A stretch of 64,000 nucleotides of DNA, taken from Stenotrophomonas oahuensis. GTDB lineage: Bacteria; Pseudomonadota; Gammaproteobacteria; Xanthomonadales; Xanthomonadaceae. The position numbers and the translations under genes were made by a program. The notes under the pieces were generated by a model. It had not been told where the DNA came from, ran no database searches, and saw only the letters and a program-made list of their open reading frames with translations. Of this stretch, positions 34,382-43,400 are shown in pieces. Each line of letters starts with the position of its first letter. Positions within the stretch are counted from its first letter, which is position 1. Location of the stretch: positions 1,302,001 to 1,366,000 of the forward strand of contig NZ_CP115541.1 in the NCBI RefSeq assembly GCF_031834595.1, written 5' to 3'.

Positions 34382-35737
34382 TCAATACCGGCCGTCGAAG
34401 GCGAAGATCGGCTTGCGTTGCTGCCAGGCCCCCTTGGTGAAGTCCGGGAACTCCAGAGTCTGGAAGCTGTTGGCGATCGACTGCTCCGACAACGGCGTGA
34501 TCGCACTCCAGGTGACCGCGTCATAGATGTCGATCGGCATCGGCGCACGCGCCTTCAACGCCTCCACGAACGCGTGGATGACGAACCAGTCCATGCCACC
34601 GTGGCCCGCGCTCGCTGCCGTGGCGGCGTTCTGCTTCCACAGCGGGTGCTCGTACTTATCCTGGTAGACCTGGAAGTCCTCCCATTTGTGCGGCGGGCTG
34701 CGGCCTTCAATGTGGATGGACTGGTTGAGGTCCATCCACAAGCCCTTGGTGCCCTGCACACGGAAGCCCAGCGAGTACGGACGCGGCAGCGACGTGTCGT
34801 GCTGCAGCAGGATGGTCTCGCCATTGGCGCAGGCCAGCGTGGTGGTCACGATGTCACCCAGCTTGAACTTCACCTGGGTGCTGGGGTGGGTGGTGCCGCC
34901 ACTCTTGGCCACGGTGTACTCGTGCAGCCCGCGCGCCTTGCTGGCGAACGCATTGATATGGGTGAAACGGTTGCCACGGTTGATGCCGGTATACATGGCG
35001 CACGGACCAATGCCATGGCTGGGATACAGCTCACCATTGCGATTCACCGAATGTGCGGTACGCCACCGTGCTTCCGACCAGCCCTTGGGCCCGAACTCCA
35101 CGCCACTGTCGTACGGCTGGCTGGGGTCGCCGGAGTTGAACTTCACCCCGCGCAGGTCATGCTGATAGCCGCCCTGCAGGTGCACCAACTCGCCGAACAG
35201 GCCCTCGCGCACCATCTGCAGCGCGGCCATCACGTCGCGTCGGTAGCAGACGTTCTCCAGCAGCATGTAAGGCGTGCCGGTCTGCAGCTGGGTGTTCAAT
35301 ACATCCCAATGGTCCTGCAGGGTGATCCCGGCTACCACCTCGCAGCCCACCGCCACCTTGGCCTGCATCGCCGCGATGGCCATCGGCGCGTGATATTCCC
35401 ACGGCGTGGCAATGATCACACCGTCCAGACCGCGCTGCTCCAGCAGGCGCTTCCAGGCATTGACGTCGCCGTCCTGGCCGTAGGCAGTGGGGGCCGGCTT
35501 GCCGGCCTTGGCCACCATGTCCATACCGCGCTTGAGCATGATCGGCTCGATGTCGCACAACGCCACCACCTGCACGTCGTCGCGCCGCACCAGTTCCTTC
35601 AGCAGCACCTGGCCGCGCATGCCCGTGCCGATCAGGCCGAGCTTCAATGTGCGTGCCTTCGCCCACGCGGGCGTCTCCGGCAACAGGCTGGTGGCCGCAA
35701 GTGCGGCACTGGCCGCGATGAATTCCCTACGCTTCAT
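34382..35737 (-). CDS. Tat-exported GH109-like alpha-N-acetylgalactosaminidase (Gfo/Idh/MocA fold)
   Basis: A 451-residue protein with a twin-arginine signal (MKRREFIAASAALAATSLLP). The NAD-binding domain begins TLKLGLIGTGMRGQVLLKEL. Family GH109 marks include ENVCYRRDVMAALQMVREGLFGELVHLQGGYQHDLR, ELYPSHGIGPCAMYTGINRGNRF, GHGGMDWFVIHAFVEAL and YDAVTWSAITPLSEQS. GH109 enzymes use NAD+ in an oxidise-eliminate mechanism to release terminal alpha-GalNAc from glycans. Tat export suits an enzyme folded with its cofactor. It is co-directional with the TonB receptor upstream and opposite to the GalNAc catabolic genes, fixing the locus theme. Other GH109-fold dehydrogenases are possible. Confidence 0.87.
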   Translation of the reverse strand: MKRREFIAASAALAATSLLPETPAWAKARTLKLGLIGTGMRGQVLLKELVRRDDVQVVALCDIEPIMLKRGMDMVAKAGKPAPTAYGQDGDVNAWKRLLEQRGLDGVIIATPWEYHAPMAIAAMQAKVAVGCEVVAGITLQDHWDVLNTQLQTGTPYMLLENVCYRRDVMAALQMVREGLFGELVHLQGGYQHDLRGVKFNSGDPSQPYDSGVEFGPKGWSEARWRTAHSVNRNGELYPSHGIGPCAMYTGINRGNRFTHINAFASKARGLHEYTVAKSGGTTHPSTQVKFKLGDIVTTTLACANGETILLQHDTSLPRPYSLGFRVQGTKGLWMDLNQSIHIEGRSPPHKWEDFQVYQDKYEHPLWKQNAATAASAGHGGMDWFVIHAFVEALKARAPMPIDIYDAVTWSAITPLSEQSIANSFQTLEFPDFTKGAWQQRKPIFAFDGRY

Positions 35738-35761
35738 GAAACATTGCTCCGCTGGTAAGGG

Positions 35762-38743
35762 TCAGAACCGATAACCGAGCTGCAGACTGTAGCTGCGCCC
35801 GTAGATGCTGGCATAGTCACTGGAGTCCCCGGCAAAACCCTGGGGGTCATAGAACGGCAGGCGGTTGAACAGGTTCTTGACCGTGACGCCAAGGGTCCAG
35901 TGCTCATCTGGCCGCCAGCCCACGCTCAGGTTGGCGGTCCACCACGACGGCACGCCGCCGCACTGCGCCGGGTTCACCTTCAGCCGACTGGCGGTGCAGG
36001 TCTCCGGATTGTTGTCCTCGGCGTCGATCTGGTCATAGGCCCACTTGGTAGTGCCGACGTAGTTGACGAAGAAGCTGGTGGTGACCTGGCGATAGGTCCA
36101 GTCGGCATTCAAGGTCGCACGCAGGCGCGGGTTGCCGTAATAGCCGATGGTGTTGCCGTAGTACCAGCGCGAGGTGTCGTCGATGTAGTACTGCTTGCGC
36201 CGCGCAATGGTGGCGGCCACACCGATGTTCAGGCTGCCGAAGTCGCCCAGGCTGAAGCGGCTGCGTGCGTCGATGTCGAAACCATCGACCAGGGTGCGGC
36301 CCTGGTTCTTGTACTGGCCCACCACGCTGGACACATTGCCGACGCTGTAGCTGGGCAGCGTGCCCGGGCAGACCACGCCGCTGGCCGGATCGGCGCACAT
36401 CGCGGCCACCGCCTCGACGTTGGCGCGGTCAGCGTCGCTGATCGGGTTGCGGGTCATCGACTGGATGTCTTCGGGCTTGCCGTAGTCCGGCGCGGCAATC
36501 TCGTTGCGCCGATAGATGAACCAGTAATCGGCCGACACGCTCAACCAGCTGGCGGGCTCATAGACCAGGCCCAGCGTCGAGATCTTCGCCTTCTCCGGCT
36601 TCAGGTCCTGGTTGGGCTGGGTCATGCGCGCCACGGTGCGGCTGCAATCACTGTTGAGCAGCGAATTGCCCAGGTCGACATCGCCGCTGCGTGCCGACTG
36701 CCGCAACAGGTTGGCGATGGCATTGGTCTCGTCGCAGCGGATGTCATCCTCGAACCCGCCGAGCTGGGCGAACACGCCGCCGGTGCCGGCCTCGGCCAGG
36801 CTTGGCGCGCGGAAGCCCTCCGAGTAGGTACCGCGCAGCAGCAGCTGCGGCAGCACCTGGTACTTCAGGCCGATCTTGGGCGCGAGATTGGCGCTGAAGT
36901 TGGGATACTTGTCCACGCGCAGCGCGGCGTCCAGCTCCAGCTTGTCGGTGATCGGGGCCACCGTCTCGGCGAACAGCGCATAGGTGTTGCGCTTGCCGTC
37001 AAACCAGGAGCCGCCCTGTTGGGTGATCAGGCCGTTGGCGGCGTCCTCGTTGCCGGGCGTGTAGAACGTCTCGCGGCTGGCGTTGAAACCAAATGCCGCG
37101 CGCATCTCGCCAGCGGGCAGCTGGAACAGCGGACCTTCAATCTTGCCGTCCAGGGTGTGCAGGCGCGTCCACGACTGGATGTCGAAGGTGGGGAAGGCCT
37201 CGCGGATCAGCGCGGCATTCGCGTCGTTGATCACTCCGAACTGGTAGGCCGGGTTGTCGGAGATGATCACCCGGCCGGTACCCGGCTCGATGCTGTACGG
37301 GCCGAAGGCGCGCTCGAAGCCGTCCAGGTTGACGTTGATGGTCTGGTAGGTCACCGAATGTGTGCCGGCGGTCGCAACGGCGGTTTCCCAGTTCCAGTCA
37401 CCGATGTCGCCGCGCAGGCCGGCCAGCACGCGGTAACTCTGGTCGGTGTTGCGTTGGCCGAAGTGCCCGCTACCGACGTCCTGCAGCAGGTAATTGAGAC
37501 CCACCACCCCACCCATCAGCGCCTTCAATTCCGGGCTGGCATTGTTGTACACGTTGTTGGGGCCGAGGAAGGGTGTGCGGAACTGATTGACGGTGGTGCC
37601 GGTGTTGCGCGAGAACCAGCTGGTGGGGTTGCCGGTTGTGGTGTTGTAGCCGTTCGGGGTACCGGCGTTGGCGCGCAGGTCGATGTCGGTATATGTCGCT
37701 TCGGCAAAAGCTTCGGTGCTGTCGCCGATCAGGAAGTGCGAGCTGATGTAGGCCGTGTTGCGCTTGGTTTCCGCGCCGGAATCGATCTCGCGGTTCATCC
37801 AGGTTTCCCAGACGCAACGCGTACCGGACGCCTCGGTGATGGCAGTGCTGCAACCCGGTGCGGCTTCCTGGCGGCGCGCGCCGGTCACCGGGTCGAAAGC
37901 GAAGTAGGTGCCCGGGTTGAACTCGCCCGGCCGGCTGCCGACGCCCAGGCGCAGGTTGTTGAGGTAGTTCGGGTTGTTGACGTAGTACTGGCTGGGCCGT
38001 TTGTCGTAGTAGTCGCTGAGCGGAATGGCGTCGCGGCGGTACAGGTTGACGCTGGCATAGACGTTGTAGCGGTCCGCATCCAGGTCGCCGAACCCGGCGG
38101 TGATGCTGGCCTGGTGCTCGCCATAGGAATCGATGCGTGAGGAGGTGTCCGTGGTTATGCTGACTTCCGCCCCCTGGTAGTCACGCTTGGTGATCACATT
38201 GATCACACCGGCCACCGCATCGGTGCCGTACACCGCAGACGCACCGTCGGTCAGCACCTCCATGCGCTCAATCGCGGCGGCGGGAATGGCGTCGATGTTG
38301 ACGAACTGGGTCTGGAAGCCGGCCGGCGCGCCGTAATACGACAGGCGACGGCCATTGAGCAGCACCAGCGTGCCCTGCGCGCCAAGCCCGCGCAGGTTGG
38401 CCTGCGAGGCCCCGTCGGAACCGGTGAACAGCGAGCGCGAATCCTGCTGCGCCGGCCGCGCGGCCGGCAGGTTGTCCAGCACCTGCAGCAGCGTGCGCGC
38501 GCCCATGTTCTCGATGTCCTGCTTGCGGATCACCTGAACCGGCGAGCTGGTCTCCACATCCGAGCGGCGGATGTTGGAGCCGGTGACCTGGACGCGGCTC
38601 AGTTCGGTGGTGCGTTCGTCCGGGCCGCTGTCTGCGGCGTTGTCCTGGGCGAAGGCTGGCGCGGTTCCGATCAGGGCGACGACGAGCGCAAGCGATAAAC
38701 GGGTGGCGGGGATGCGGCGTTGGCGGTGGCGTACGTTCAACAT
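35762..38743 (-). CDS. TonB-dependent receptor of GalNAc locus
   Basis: A 993-residue receptor: signal peptide RLSLALVVALIGTAPAFAQ, plug start TELSRVQVTGSNIRRSDVETSSPVQVI (about 45), VYGTDAVAGVINVITKRD (about 185), then a long barrel ending GRSYSLQLGYRF with terminal Phe. The NIRR plug start is typical of large sugar or peptide TBDTs in Xanthomonads. ATG 38743 follows GAGGAG; an upstream in-frame ATG at 38773 lacks it. Its position just upstream of the GH109-like gene and facing agaS points to uptake of GalNAc-bearing oligosaccharides. Its promoter carries a CTTTCG half-site between -35 and -10. Confidence 0.91.
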   Translation of the reverse strand: MLNVRHRQRRIPATRLSLALVVALIGTAPAFAQDNAADSGPDERTTELSRVQVTGSNIRRSDVETSSPVQVIRKQDIENMGARTLLQVLDNLPAARPAQQDSRSLFTGSDGASQANLRGLGAQGTLVLLNGRRLSYYGAPAGFQTQFVNIDAIPAAAIERMEVLTDGASAVYGTDAVAGVINVITKRDYQGAEVSITTDTSSRIDSYGEHQASITAGFGDLDADRYNVYASVNLYRRDAIPLSDYYDKRPSQYYVNNPNYLNNLRLGVGSRPGEFNPGTYFAFDPVTGARRQEAAPGCSTAITEASGTRCVWETWMNREIDSGAETKRNTAYISSHFLIGDSTEAFAEATYTDIDLRANAGTPNGYNTTTGNPTSWFSRNTGTTVNQFRTPFLGPNNVYNNASPELKALMGGVVGLNYLLQDVGSGHFGQRNTDQSYRVLAGLRGDIGDWNWETAVATAGTHSVTYQTINVNLDGFERAFGPYSIEPGTGRVIISDNPAYQFGVINDANAALIREAFPTFDIQSWTRLHTLDGKIEGPLFQLPAGEMRAAFGFNASRETFYTPGNEDAANGLITQQGGSWFDGKRNTYALFAETVAPITDKLELDAALRVDKYPNFSANLAPKIGLKYQVLPQLLLRGTYSEGFRAPSLAEAGTGGVFAQLGGFEDDIRCDETNAIANLLRQSARSGDVDLGNSLLNSDCSRTVARMTQPNQDLKPEKAKISTLGLVYEPASWLSVSADYWFIYRRNEIAAPDYGKPEDIQSMTRNPISDADRANVEAVAAMCADPASGVVCPGTLPSYSVGNVSSVVGQYKNQGRTLVDGFDIDARSRFSLGDFGSLNIGVAATIARRKQYYIDDTSRWYYGNTIGYYGNPRLRATLNADWTYRQVTTSFFVNYVGTTKWAYDQIDAEDNNPETCTASRLKVNPAQCGGVPSWWTANLSVGWRPDEHWTLGVTVKNLFNRLPFYDPQGFAGDSSDYASIYGRSYSLQLGYRF

Positions 38744-38857
38744 CTTGGCTCCTCGTGCGGTTTGTTCCGGCAACAGTTGCCCGCACCGCAGCCACGCGGG
38801 CTGCAGACGGAGAACGGTGAGGTGGATGAGAAAACGGGGAATGACTCCCTGCGGCCG

Positions 38858-39092
38858 ACTCTAGGGCAGCGTCTCGAAAGATGTCAACAAAGTGAAAGCA
38901 AAAAGAAGGAGTTTTTTACGACAAACGAAAGTTGATGCAAAGCACCACTTTCTAAATCGCTTATGAATACGCAGTTTTTCTCTTTTCATACCAAGGCATA
39001 CGCAAGGAGAAAGAGGCTGCGACCGACAATCGAATCGAAAACTGTGACCGGGCAAACTTATTTAAATCTTTCGATAATTGACATTTCGAAAG
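38858..39092. promoter_or_regulatory. Divergent control region with DeoR/AgaR-like half-sites
   Basis: Half-sites CGAAAG or CTTTCG (or close) occur at 38875, 38893 (TGAAAG), 38926, 38947 (ACTTTCT), 39068 and 39086. Leftward promoter: TTGACA (38887-38882), 18 nt, TAGAGT (38863-38858), with CTTTCG inside the spacer. Rightward: TTGACA at 39078-39083 is bracketed by CTTTCG and TTTCGAAAG. Known AgaR sites contain TTTCRTT-type repeats, so the DeoR-type gene at 42624 is the likely repressor of both arms. The AT-rich stretch up to 39130 holds no ORF I can support. Confidence 0.62.
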
Positions 39093-39130
39093 AAAACACA
39101 GATCGTGAGGTCGTCCAACAGGAAGTACGT

Positions 39131-40288
39131 ATGGAACTGCCCCCACTTTTCGACCTTGCCGCCTGGCAGTCCCGTGGCGGTGCCCACACTGCCGGGGAAA
39201 TCGTCCAGCAGCCTGCGCTGTGGGCCGCCGTGGCCGACCTGCTCGAAACCGCCCAGCCCTCGCTCGAGGCCTTTCTGGGTTCGGCCCTGTCGCAGCCCGA
39301 ACAGCGGGTGATCTTCACCGGGGCCGGCAGTTCCGGCTTCATCGCGGAGATGGTCGCTGACGCGATCAACGCGCAATGGCCCGCCGACATCCGTGCCGTT
39401 CACACCACCAGCCTGCTGACCCACCCGCAGCTGTATCTGAAGGCCGACCGCCCGACCCTGCTGGTCAGCTTCGGCCGCAGCGGTTCCAGCCCGGAAAGCG
39501 TGGCCGTGGTCGAGCAGGTGCAGGCCAGCGTGCCGTCCGCGCGGTTCCTGCACATCACCTGCAATGCCCACGGTGCCTTGGCCCGGCATGGCAGCGGACG
39601 GCAGGACACCTGCTCGCTGCTGATGCCGCCGGACAGCTGCGACCAGGCGTTCGCCATGACCAGCAGCCTCAGCTGCATGCTGCTGGCGGCACTGACCGTG
39701 TTCGATAAAGCACCCTGGGCAGACCGCGTGGCGCGGCTGCGCACCCTGGCCGACCACGGTCGTGCCGCCCTGCACCAGTGGGATGCCGCCATCGCGGCGC
39801 TGGCGCAGTGGCCGTGCGCACGGGTCATCTACCTGGGCAGCGGACCGCTGGAAGCCAGCGCGCGCGAAGCCGCCCTGAAAGTGCTGGAACTGACTGCCGG
39901 GCGGGTACTGGCCCTGTCCAACACGCCGTTGGGCTTCCGACATGGGCCCAAGTCCACCCTGGATGGCGACACCCTGGTGGTGATGCTGCGCAGTGCACAA
40001 CCGCTGGCGCGGCGTTACGAGCAGGATCTTCTGGACGAACTGCGCAGCGACGGCATTGCCGGAAGGGTCATTTCCGTCGGCCCATCCAGCGCAGAAGGTG
40101 CCGAAGGCGACTTCGTACTTGAAGCCCCTGATTTTTCCGATAGCTGGCTGGCTCCGCTGTGGCTGCTGATGGCACAGGGCTATGCGCTGCAGCGTTCGGC
40201 CGCGATGGGCTACACGCCCGACAACCCCTTCCCCGACGGCACGGTCAACCGCGTGGTACAGGGTGTGACCATTCATTCCCACGGTTGA
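39131..40288 (+). CDS. agaS: AgaS-type SIS-domain deaminase/isomerase
   Basis: A 385-residue protein with two SIS domains: VIFTGAGSSGFIAEMVADAI with VSFGRSGSSPESVAVVEQ (about 60-130), and VIYLGSGPLEASAREAALKVLELTAG (about 235-260) followed by NTPLGFRHGPKSTL. AgaS converts galactosamine-6-phosphate to tagatose-6-phosphate with loss of ammonia. There is no glutamine amidotransferase domain, so it is not GlmS. ATG 39131 follows GGAA; the longer frame reads through the operator. It heads the rightward operon and precedes the ROK kinase by 13 nt. Confidence 0.9.
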   Translation: MELPPLFDLAAWQSRGGAHTAGEIVQQPALWAAVADLLETAQPSLEAFLGSALSQPEQRVIFTGAGSSGFIAEMVADAINAQWPADIRAVHTTSLLTHPQLYLKADRPTLLVSFGRSGSSPESVAVVEQVQASVPSARFLHITCNAHGALARHGSGRQDTCSLLMPPDSCDQAFAMTSSLSCMLLAALTVFDKAPWADRVARLRTLADHGRAALHQWDAAIAALAQWPCARVIYLGSGPLEASAREAALKVLELTAGRVLALSNTPLGFRHGPKSTLDGDTLVVMLRSAQPLARRYEQDLLDELRSDGIAGRVISVGPSSAEGAEGDFVLEAPDFSDSWLAPLWLLMAQGYALQRSAAMGYTPDNPFPDGTVNRVVQGVTIHSHG

Positions 40289-40301
40289 GCGGACGCGGCG
40301 C

Positions 40302-41228
40302 ATGCAGACCTGGTACGGCATCGACATCGGCGGCACCAAGATTGAACTGGCAGCCTGCGACGCGCACGGCGCGGTCCAACACCGCCAGCGCGTGGCCACG
40401 CCATGCCATGACTACGCGGCGTTCCTCGACAGCGTGGCCGCACTGGTCGGCCAGGCGGACGAAACGCTGGGCAACCCCTGCCAGGCCATTGGCATCGCCC
40501 TGCCCGGGGTGCGCGACGCTGACAGCGGACGCCAGCTCAGCGCCAACGTCCCGGCCCTGACCGGGCGCACGGTGGGCGCGGACCTGCAGGCGCGCCTGCA
40601 GCGGCCCCTGGCGCTGGGCAACGACCTGCAGTGCTTTGCGCTCTCCGAAGCGCAGGGCGGCGCGGCCGACGGCTACCCGAGCATGTTCGGGGTGATCCTC
40701 GGCACCGGTGCCGGCGGTGGCTATTGCAAGGACGGTCGGCTGGTGCCCGGCAACAACGGCATGGCCGGCGAGTGGGGCCACTGGAGCCTGCCCGCCACGC
40801 TACAGCTGCGCCACGACCTGCCGTTGCTGGACTGTGGCTGCGGCCTGCGCGGCTGCCTGGAGCGCTATGTGTCCGGCAGCGGCCTGGCGCTGATCCATGC
40901 CCGCCAGGGCGGCGATGCGCTGGACGCACAGCAGGTGGTGGAACGCGCCAACGGCGGCGATGCCGTCGCCCAGCGCGCGTTGGCCATTCACCGCGACCTG
41001 CTGGGTTACTGCTTTGCCAGCCTGATCCTGGCACTGGACCCGCACGTGATCGTGCTCGGCGGCGGCTTGTCCAAGCTCGAACCGCTGTATCGCGATCTGC
41101 CGGCCGCCATTGCCCCCTACCTGTTTGCGGGTGTGCGGGTGCCGCCGATTCTGCCGCCGGTGTTCGGCGATGCCGGTGGCGCGCGCGGCGCGGCGCTGCT
41201 GGCCTGCCAGCAGCATCCGGCGCGCTGA
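40302..41228 (+). CDS. ROK-family sugar kinase, probable GalNAc kinase
   Basis: A 308-residue ROK kinase. Phosphate-1 motif is YGIDIGGTKIELAACD at the start; GVILGTGAGGGYCKDGRLVPGNNGMAGEWGHW carries the catalytic and sugar-binding EWGHW; the zinc motif is CGCGLRGCLERYVSG (about 180); phosphate-2 is VIVLGGGLSKLEPLY. ROK kinases here phosphorylate N-acetylhexosamines at O6. Between agaS and the KbaZ-type gene it most likely makes GalNAc-6-phosphate (AgaK role), though GlcNAc kinase is the alternative. Confidence 0.88.
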   Translation: MQTWYGIDIGGTKIELAACDAHGAVQHRQRVATPCHDYAAFLDSVAALVGQADETLGNPCQAIGIALPGVRDADSGRQLSANVPALTGRTVGADLQARLQRPLALGNDLQCFALSEAQGGAADGYPSMFGVILGTGAGGGYCKDGRLVPGNNGMAGEWGHWSLPATLQLRHDLPLLDCGCGLRGCLERYVSGSGLALIHARQGGDALDAQQVVERANGGDAVAQRALAIHRDLLGYCFASLILALDPHVIVLGGGLSKLEPLYRDLPAAIAPYLFAGVRVPPILPPVFGDAGGARGAALLACQQHPAR

Positions 41229-41268
41229 TCCCCACACATTCTGATTCCACGACAACCGGAGCCTTGCC

Positions 41269-42588
41269 ATGTCCGCCGTACACGCCTTGATCGCCGCCCA
41301 TCGCCAGGGCCAGCCCGTCGGGCTGTACAGCGTGTGTTGCAGCAATGAGCAGGTGCTGCGGGCCGCCATGCAGGTGGCGCAGCACTACGGCACCCTGCTG
41401 TTGATCGAGGCCACCTCCAACCAGGTGGATCAGTTCGGCGGTTACACCGGCATGACCCCGGCGCAGTATCGCGACTACGTGCATGCACTGGCAGACGAAC
41501 AGCAGTTCCCGCGGGACCGGCTGGTGCTGGGCGGCGACCACCTGGGCCCGAATGCCTGGCAGAAGGGTCCGGCAGACGTGGCCATGGCCCACGCGCGTGA
41601 GCTCATCGCCGCGTACGTGGCTGCCGGCTTCCACAAGATCCACCTGGACTGCAGCATGTCCTGCGCCGATGATCCGACGCCCTTGCCCGATGCGACGGTC
41701 GCGACGCGCTCGGCCGAACTGGCGCGGGTCGCCGAACGCACCGCCGCCGAACACGGACTGCCACCTCCGGTGTACGTGATCGGCACGGAAGTGCCCGTGC
41801 CGGGCGGGGAATCCTCGCTGGAAGGCGGCCTCGCCGTCACCACGCCGGAGGCGGCGGCCACCACACTGACCATCCATCGCGACGCCTTCGCCACGCCCGA
41901 CCTGTTGCCGGCCTGGGAACGTGTGCTGGCGATGGTGGTGCAGCCCGGAGTGGATTTCGACCACAGCAGCGTGCATTACTACGACCCGCCGGCAGCGCAG
42001 GCGCTTTCGGCGTTCGTCGAGTCGCAGCCGCGCATCGTGTTCGAAGCCCACTCCACCGACTATCAGACCGAAGCGGGGCTGCATGCCCTGGTGCGCGACC
42101 ACTTCGCCATTCTCAAGGTCGGGCCGGCGGCAACCTATGCGTTCCGCGAAGCGGTGTTCGCGCTGGCGATGATCGAGAACGCGCTGCTGCCAGCAGCGCA
42201 GTGCTCGCAGCTGATCGAGGTGCTGGACCGCGTCATGTGCGAGAAGCCGGGCTACTGGCGCAACTACTACACCGGCACCGACGCGGAACAGCAGCGTCTG
42301 CGTCGCTACTCACTGAGCGACCGCAGCCGCTACTACTGGGGGGAGCCGGCCGTGCAGGCCGCGCTGGCCACCTTGGTCGAAAACCTCACCCGGCAGCGGC
42401 CGCCGCTGATGCTGCTGAGCCAGTTCCTGCCGGAGCAGCGCGCCGCCGTTCAGGCCGGCACGCTCAGCGACGAACCGCTTGCGCTGATCCAGCACAAGGT
42501 GGCGCTGCGCCTGGCCGAGTATGCCCGCGCCTGCGGTAGCGAAGGCCCATTCGAAACCTTATCGGCAGCGGGGCTTTCGGAAGAGTAA
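41269..42588 (+). CDS. KbaZ/GatZ/AgaZ-type tagatose-bisphosphate aldolase subunit
   Basis: A 439-residue protein of the GatZ/KbaZ family. Marks: ALIAAHRQGQPVGLYSVCCSNEQVLRAAM, LLIEATSNQVDQFGGYTGMTP, VLGGDHLGPNAWQKGPA, FHKIHLDCSMSCADDP, and CEKPGYWRNYYTGTDAEQQRLRRYSLSDRSRYYW. It is usually described as the non-catalytic subunit that stabilises the class II aldolase KbaY/GatY, and has also been proposed to be a tagatose-6-phosphate kinase (AgaZ). No KbaY gene is present nearby, which makes the second role more attractive here. Confidence 0.92.
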   Translation: MSAVHALIAAHRQGQPVGLYSVCCSNEQVLRAAMQVAQHYGTLLLIEATSNQVDQFGGYTGMTPAQYRDYVHALADEQQFPRDRLVLGGDHLGPNAWQKGPADVAMAHARELIAAYVAAGFHKIHLDCSMSCADDPTPLPDATVATRSAELARVAERTAAEHGLPPPVYVIGTEVPVPGGESSLEGGLAVTTPEAAATTLTIHRDAFATPDLLPAWERVLAMVVQPGVDFDHSSVHYYDPPAAQALSAFVESQPRIVFEAHSTDYQTEAGLHALVRDHFAILKVGPAATYAFREAVFALAMIENALLPAAQCSQLIEVLDRVMCEKPGYWRNYYTGTDAEQQRLRRYSLSDRSRYYWGEPAVQAALATLVENLTRQRPPLMLLSQFLPEQRAAVQAGTLSDEPLALIQHKVALRLAEYARACGSEGPFETLSAAGLSEE

Positions 42589-42623
42589 GCTTCGGCTTTC
42601 CTTCTGAAAGGGACTTCACGACC

Positions 42624-43400
42624 ATGCGAAACACACGGCAGCGGCGCCAGCAGATCATGCAGATGCTGGTGGAGCACGGCAGCGTGCAGGTCAGCGAACT
42701 GGTGGAGCGCTTCGGGGTGTCGGCGGTGACCATCCGCACCGACCTCACCCACGTGGAAGCGCAGGGATTGGCCACGCGTACCCACGGCGGTGCCACCCTG
42801 ATGCGCACGCCGCCGCTGGAGCAGGACATCCATGAAAAGGACACGCTCAACCTGCCACTGAAGGACAGCATCGGCGCGCACGCCGCGCAGCAGGTGCGCC
42901 CTGGCGACAACATCATCATCGACTCCGGCTCCACCACCATGACCCTGGCGCGGCACTTACGTGCTCACCGCGATGTGACGGTGATGACCAATGGTCTGAA
43001 CATCGCCTGGGAACTGGCCAACGCCCCCGGCGTGGAACTCATGCTCACCGGTGGCCTGCTGCGCAAGCAGTCGTTGTCGCTGCAGGGCAGCCAGGCCGAA
43101 GCCAGCCTCAATACCTACAGTTTTGACACCCTGTTCCTGGGCGTGGATGGCCTGGACCTGCAGTTTGGTCTGACCACCCATCATGAAGCCGAAGCCAGCC
43201 TCAACCACCGCATGGTGGAGCGGGCACGGCGGGTGGTGGTGCTGACCGACGCGTCCAAGTTTGGACGGGTCAGCCTGCATCGCATTGCCCGGCTGGAACA
43301 GGTCCATACCATCATCACCGACGCCAGCATTGACGCCGAGTATCTGGAAGGGCTGCAACGGCTGGGCATCGAAGTGATCATCGCCGAGACCCCTGCATGA
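42624..43400 (+). CDS. DeoR-family repressor, probable AgaR
   Basis: A 258-residue DeoR/GlpR-type regulator. HTH: QIMQMLVEHGSVQVSELVERFGVSAVTIRTDLTHVEAQGLATRTHGGA (about 9-57). The sugar-phosphate-binding DeoRC domain follows, with IIIDSGSTTMTLARHL, MTNGLNIAWELA and DASKFGRVSLHRIARLEQVHTIITD. Such repressors release DNA on binding a phosphorylated sugar; in Aga loci this is GalNAc or galactosamine 6-phosphate. The CTTTCG/GAAAG repeats between agaS and the TonB receptor are its likely operators. Its stop overlaps the transporter start (ATGA). Confidence 0.9.
   Translation: MRNTRQRRQQIMQMLVEHGSVQVSELVERFGVSAVTIRTDLTHVEAQGLATRTHGGATLMRTPPLEQDIHEKDTLNLPLKDSIGAHAAQQVRPGDNIIIDSGSTTMTLARHLRAHRDVTVMTNGLNIAWELANAPGVELMLTGGLLRKQSLSLQGSQAEASLNTYSFDTLFLGVDGLDLQFGLTTHHEAEASLNHRMVERARRVVVLTDASKFGRVSLHRIARLEQVHTIITDASIDAEYLEGLQRLGIEVIIAETPA

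Noticed and set aside
35900..38140. 746-aa plus-strand frame
   Set aside because: Antisense shadow of the TonB receptor; long because of high GC codon bias.
38963..39130. N-terminal extension of AgaS from ATG 38963
   Set aside because: This stretch is AT-rich, holds the operator half-sites, and the family start with a ribosome site is at 39131.
40537..42102. 521-aa minus-strand frame
   Set aside because: Antisense to the ROK kinase and KbaZ-type genes.
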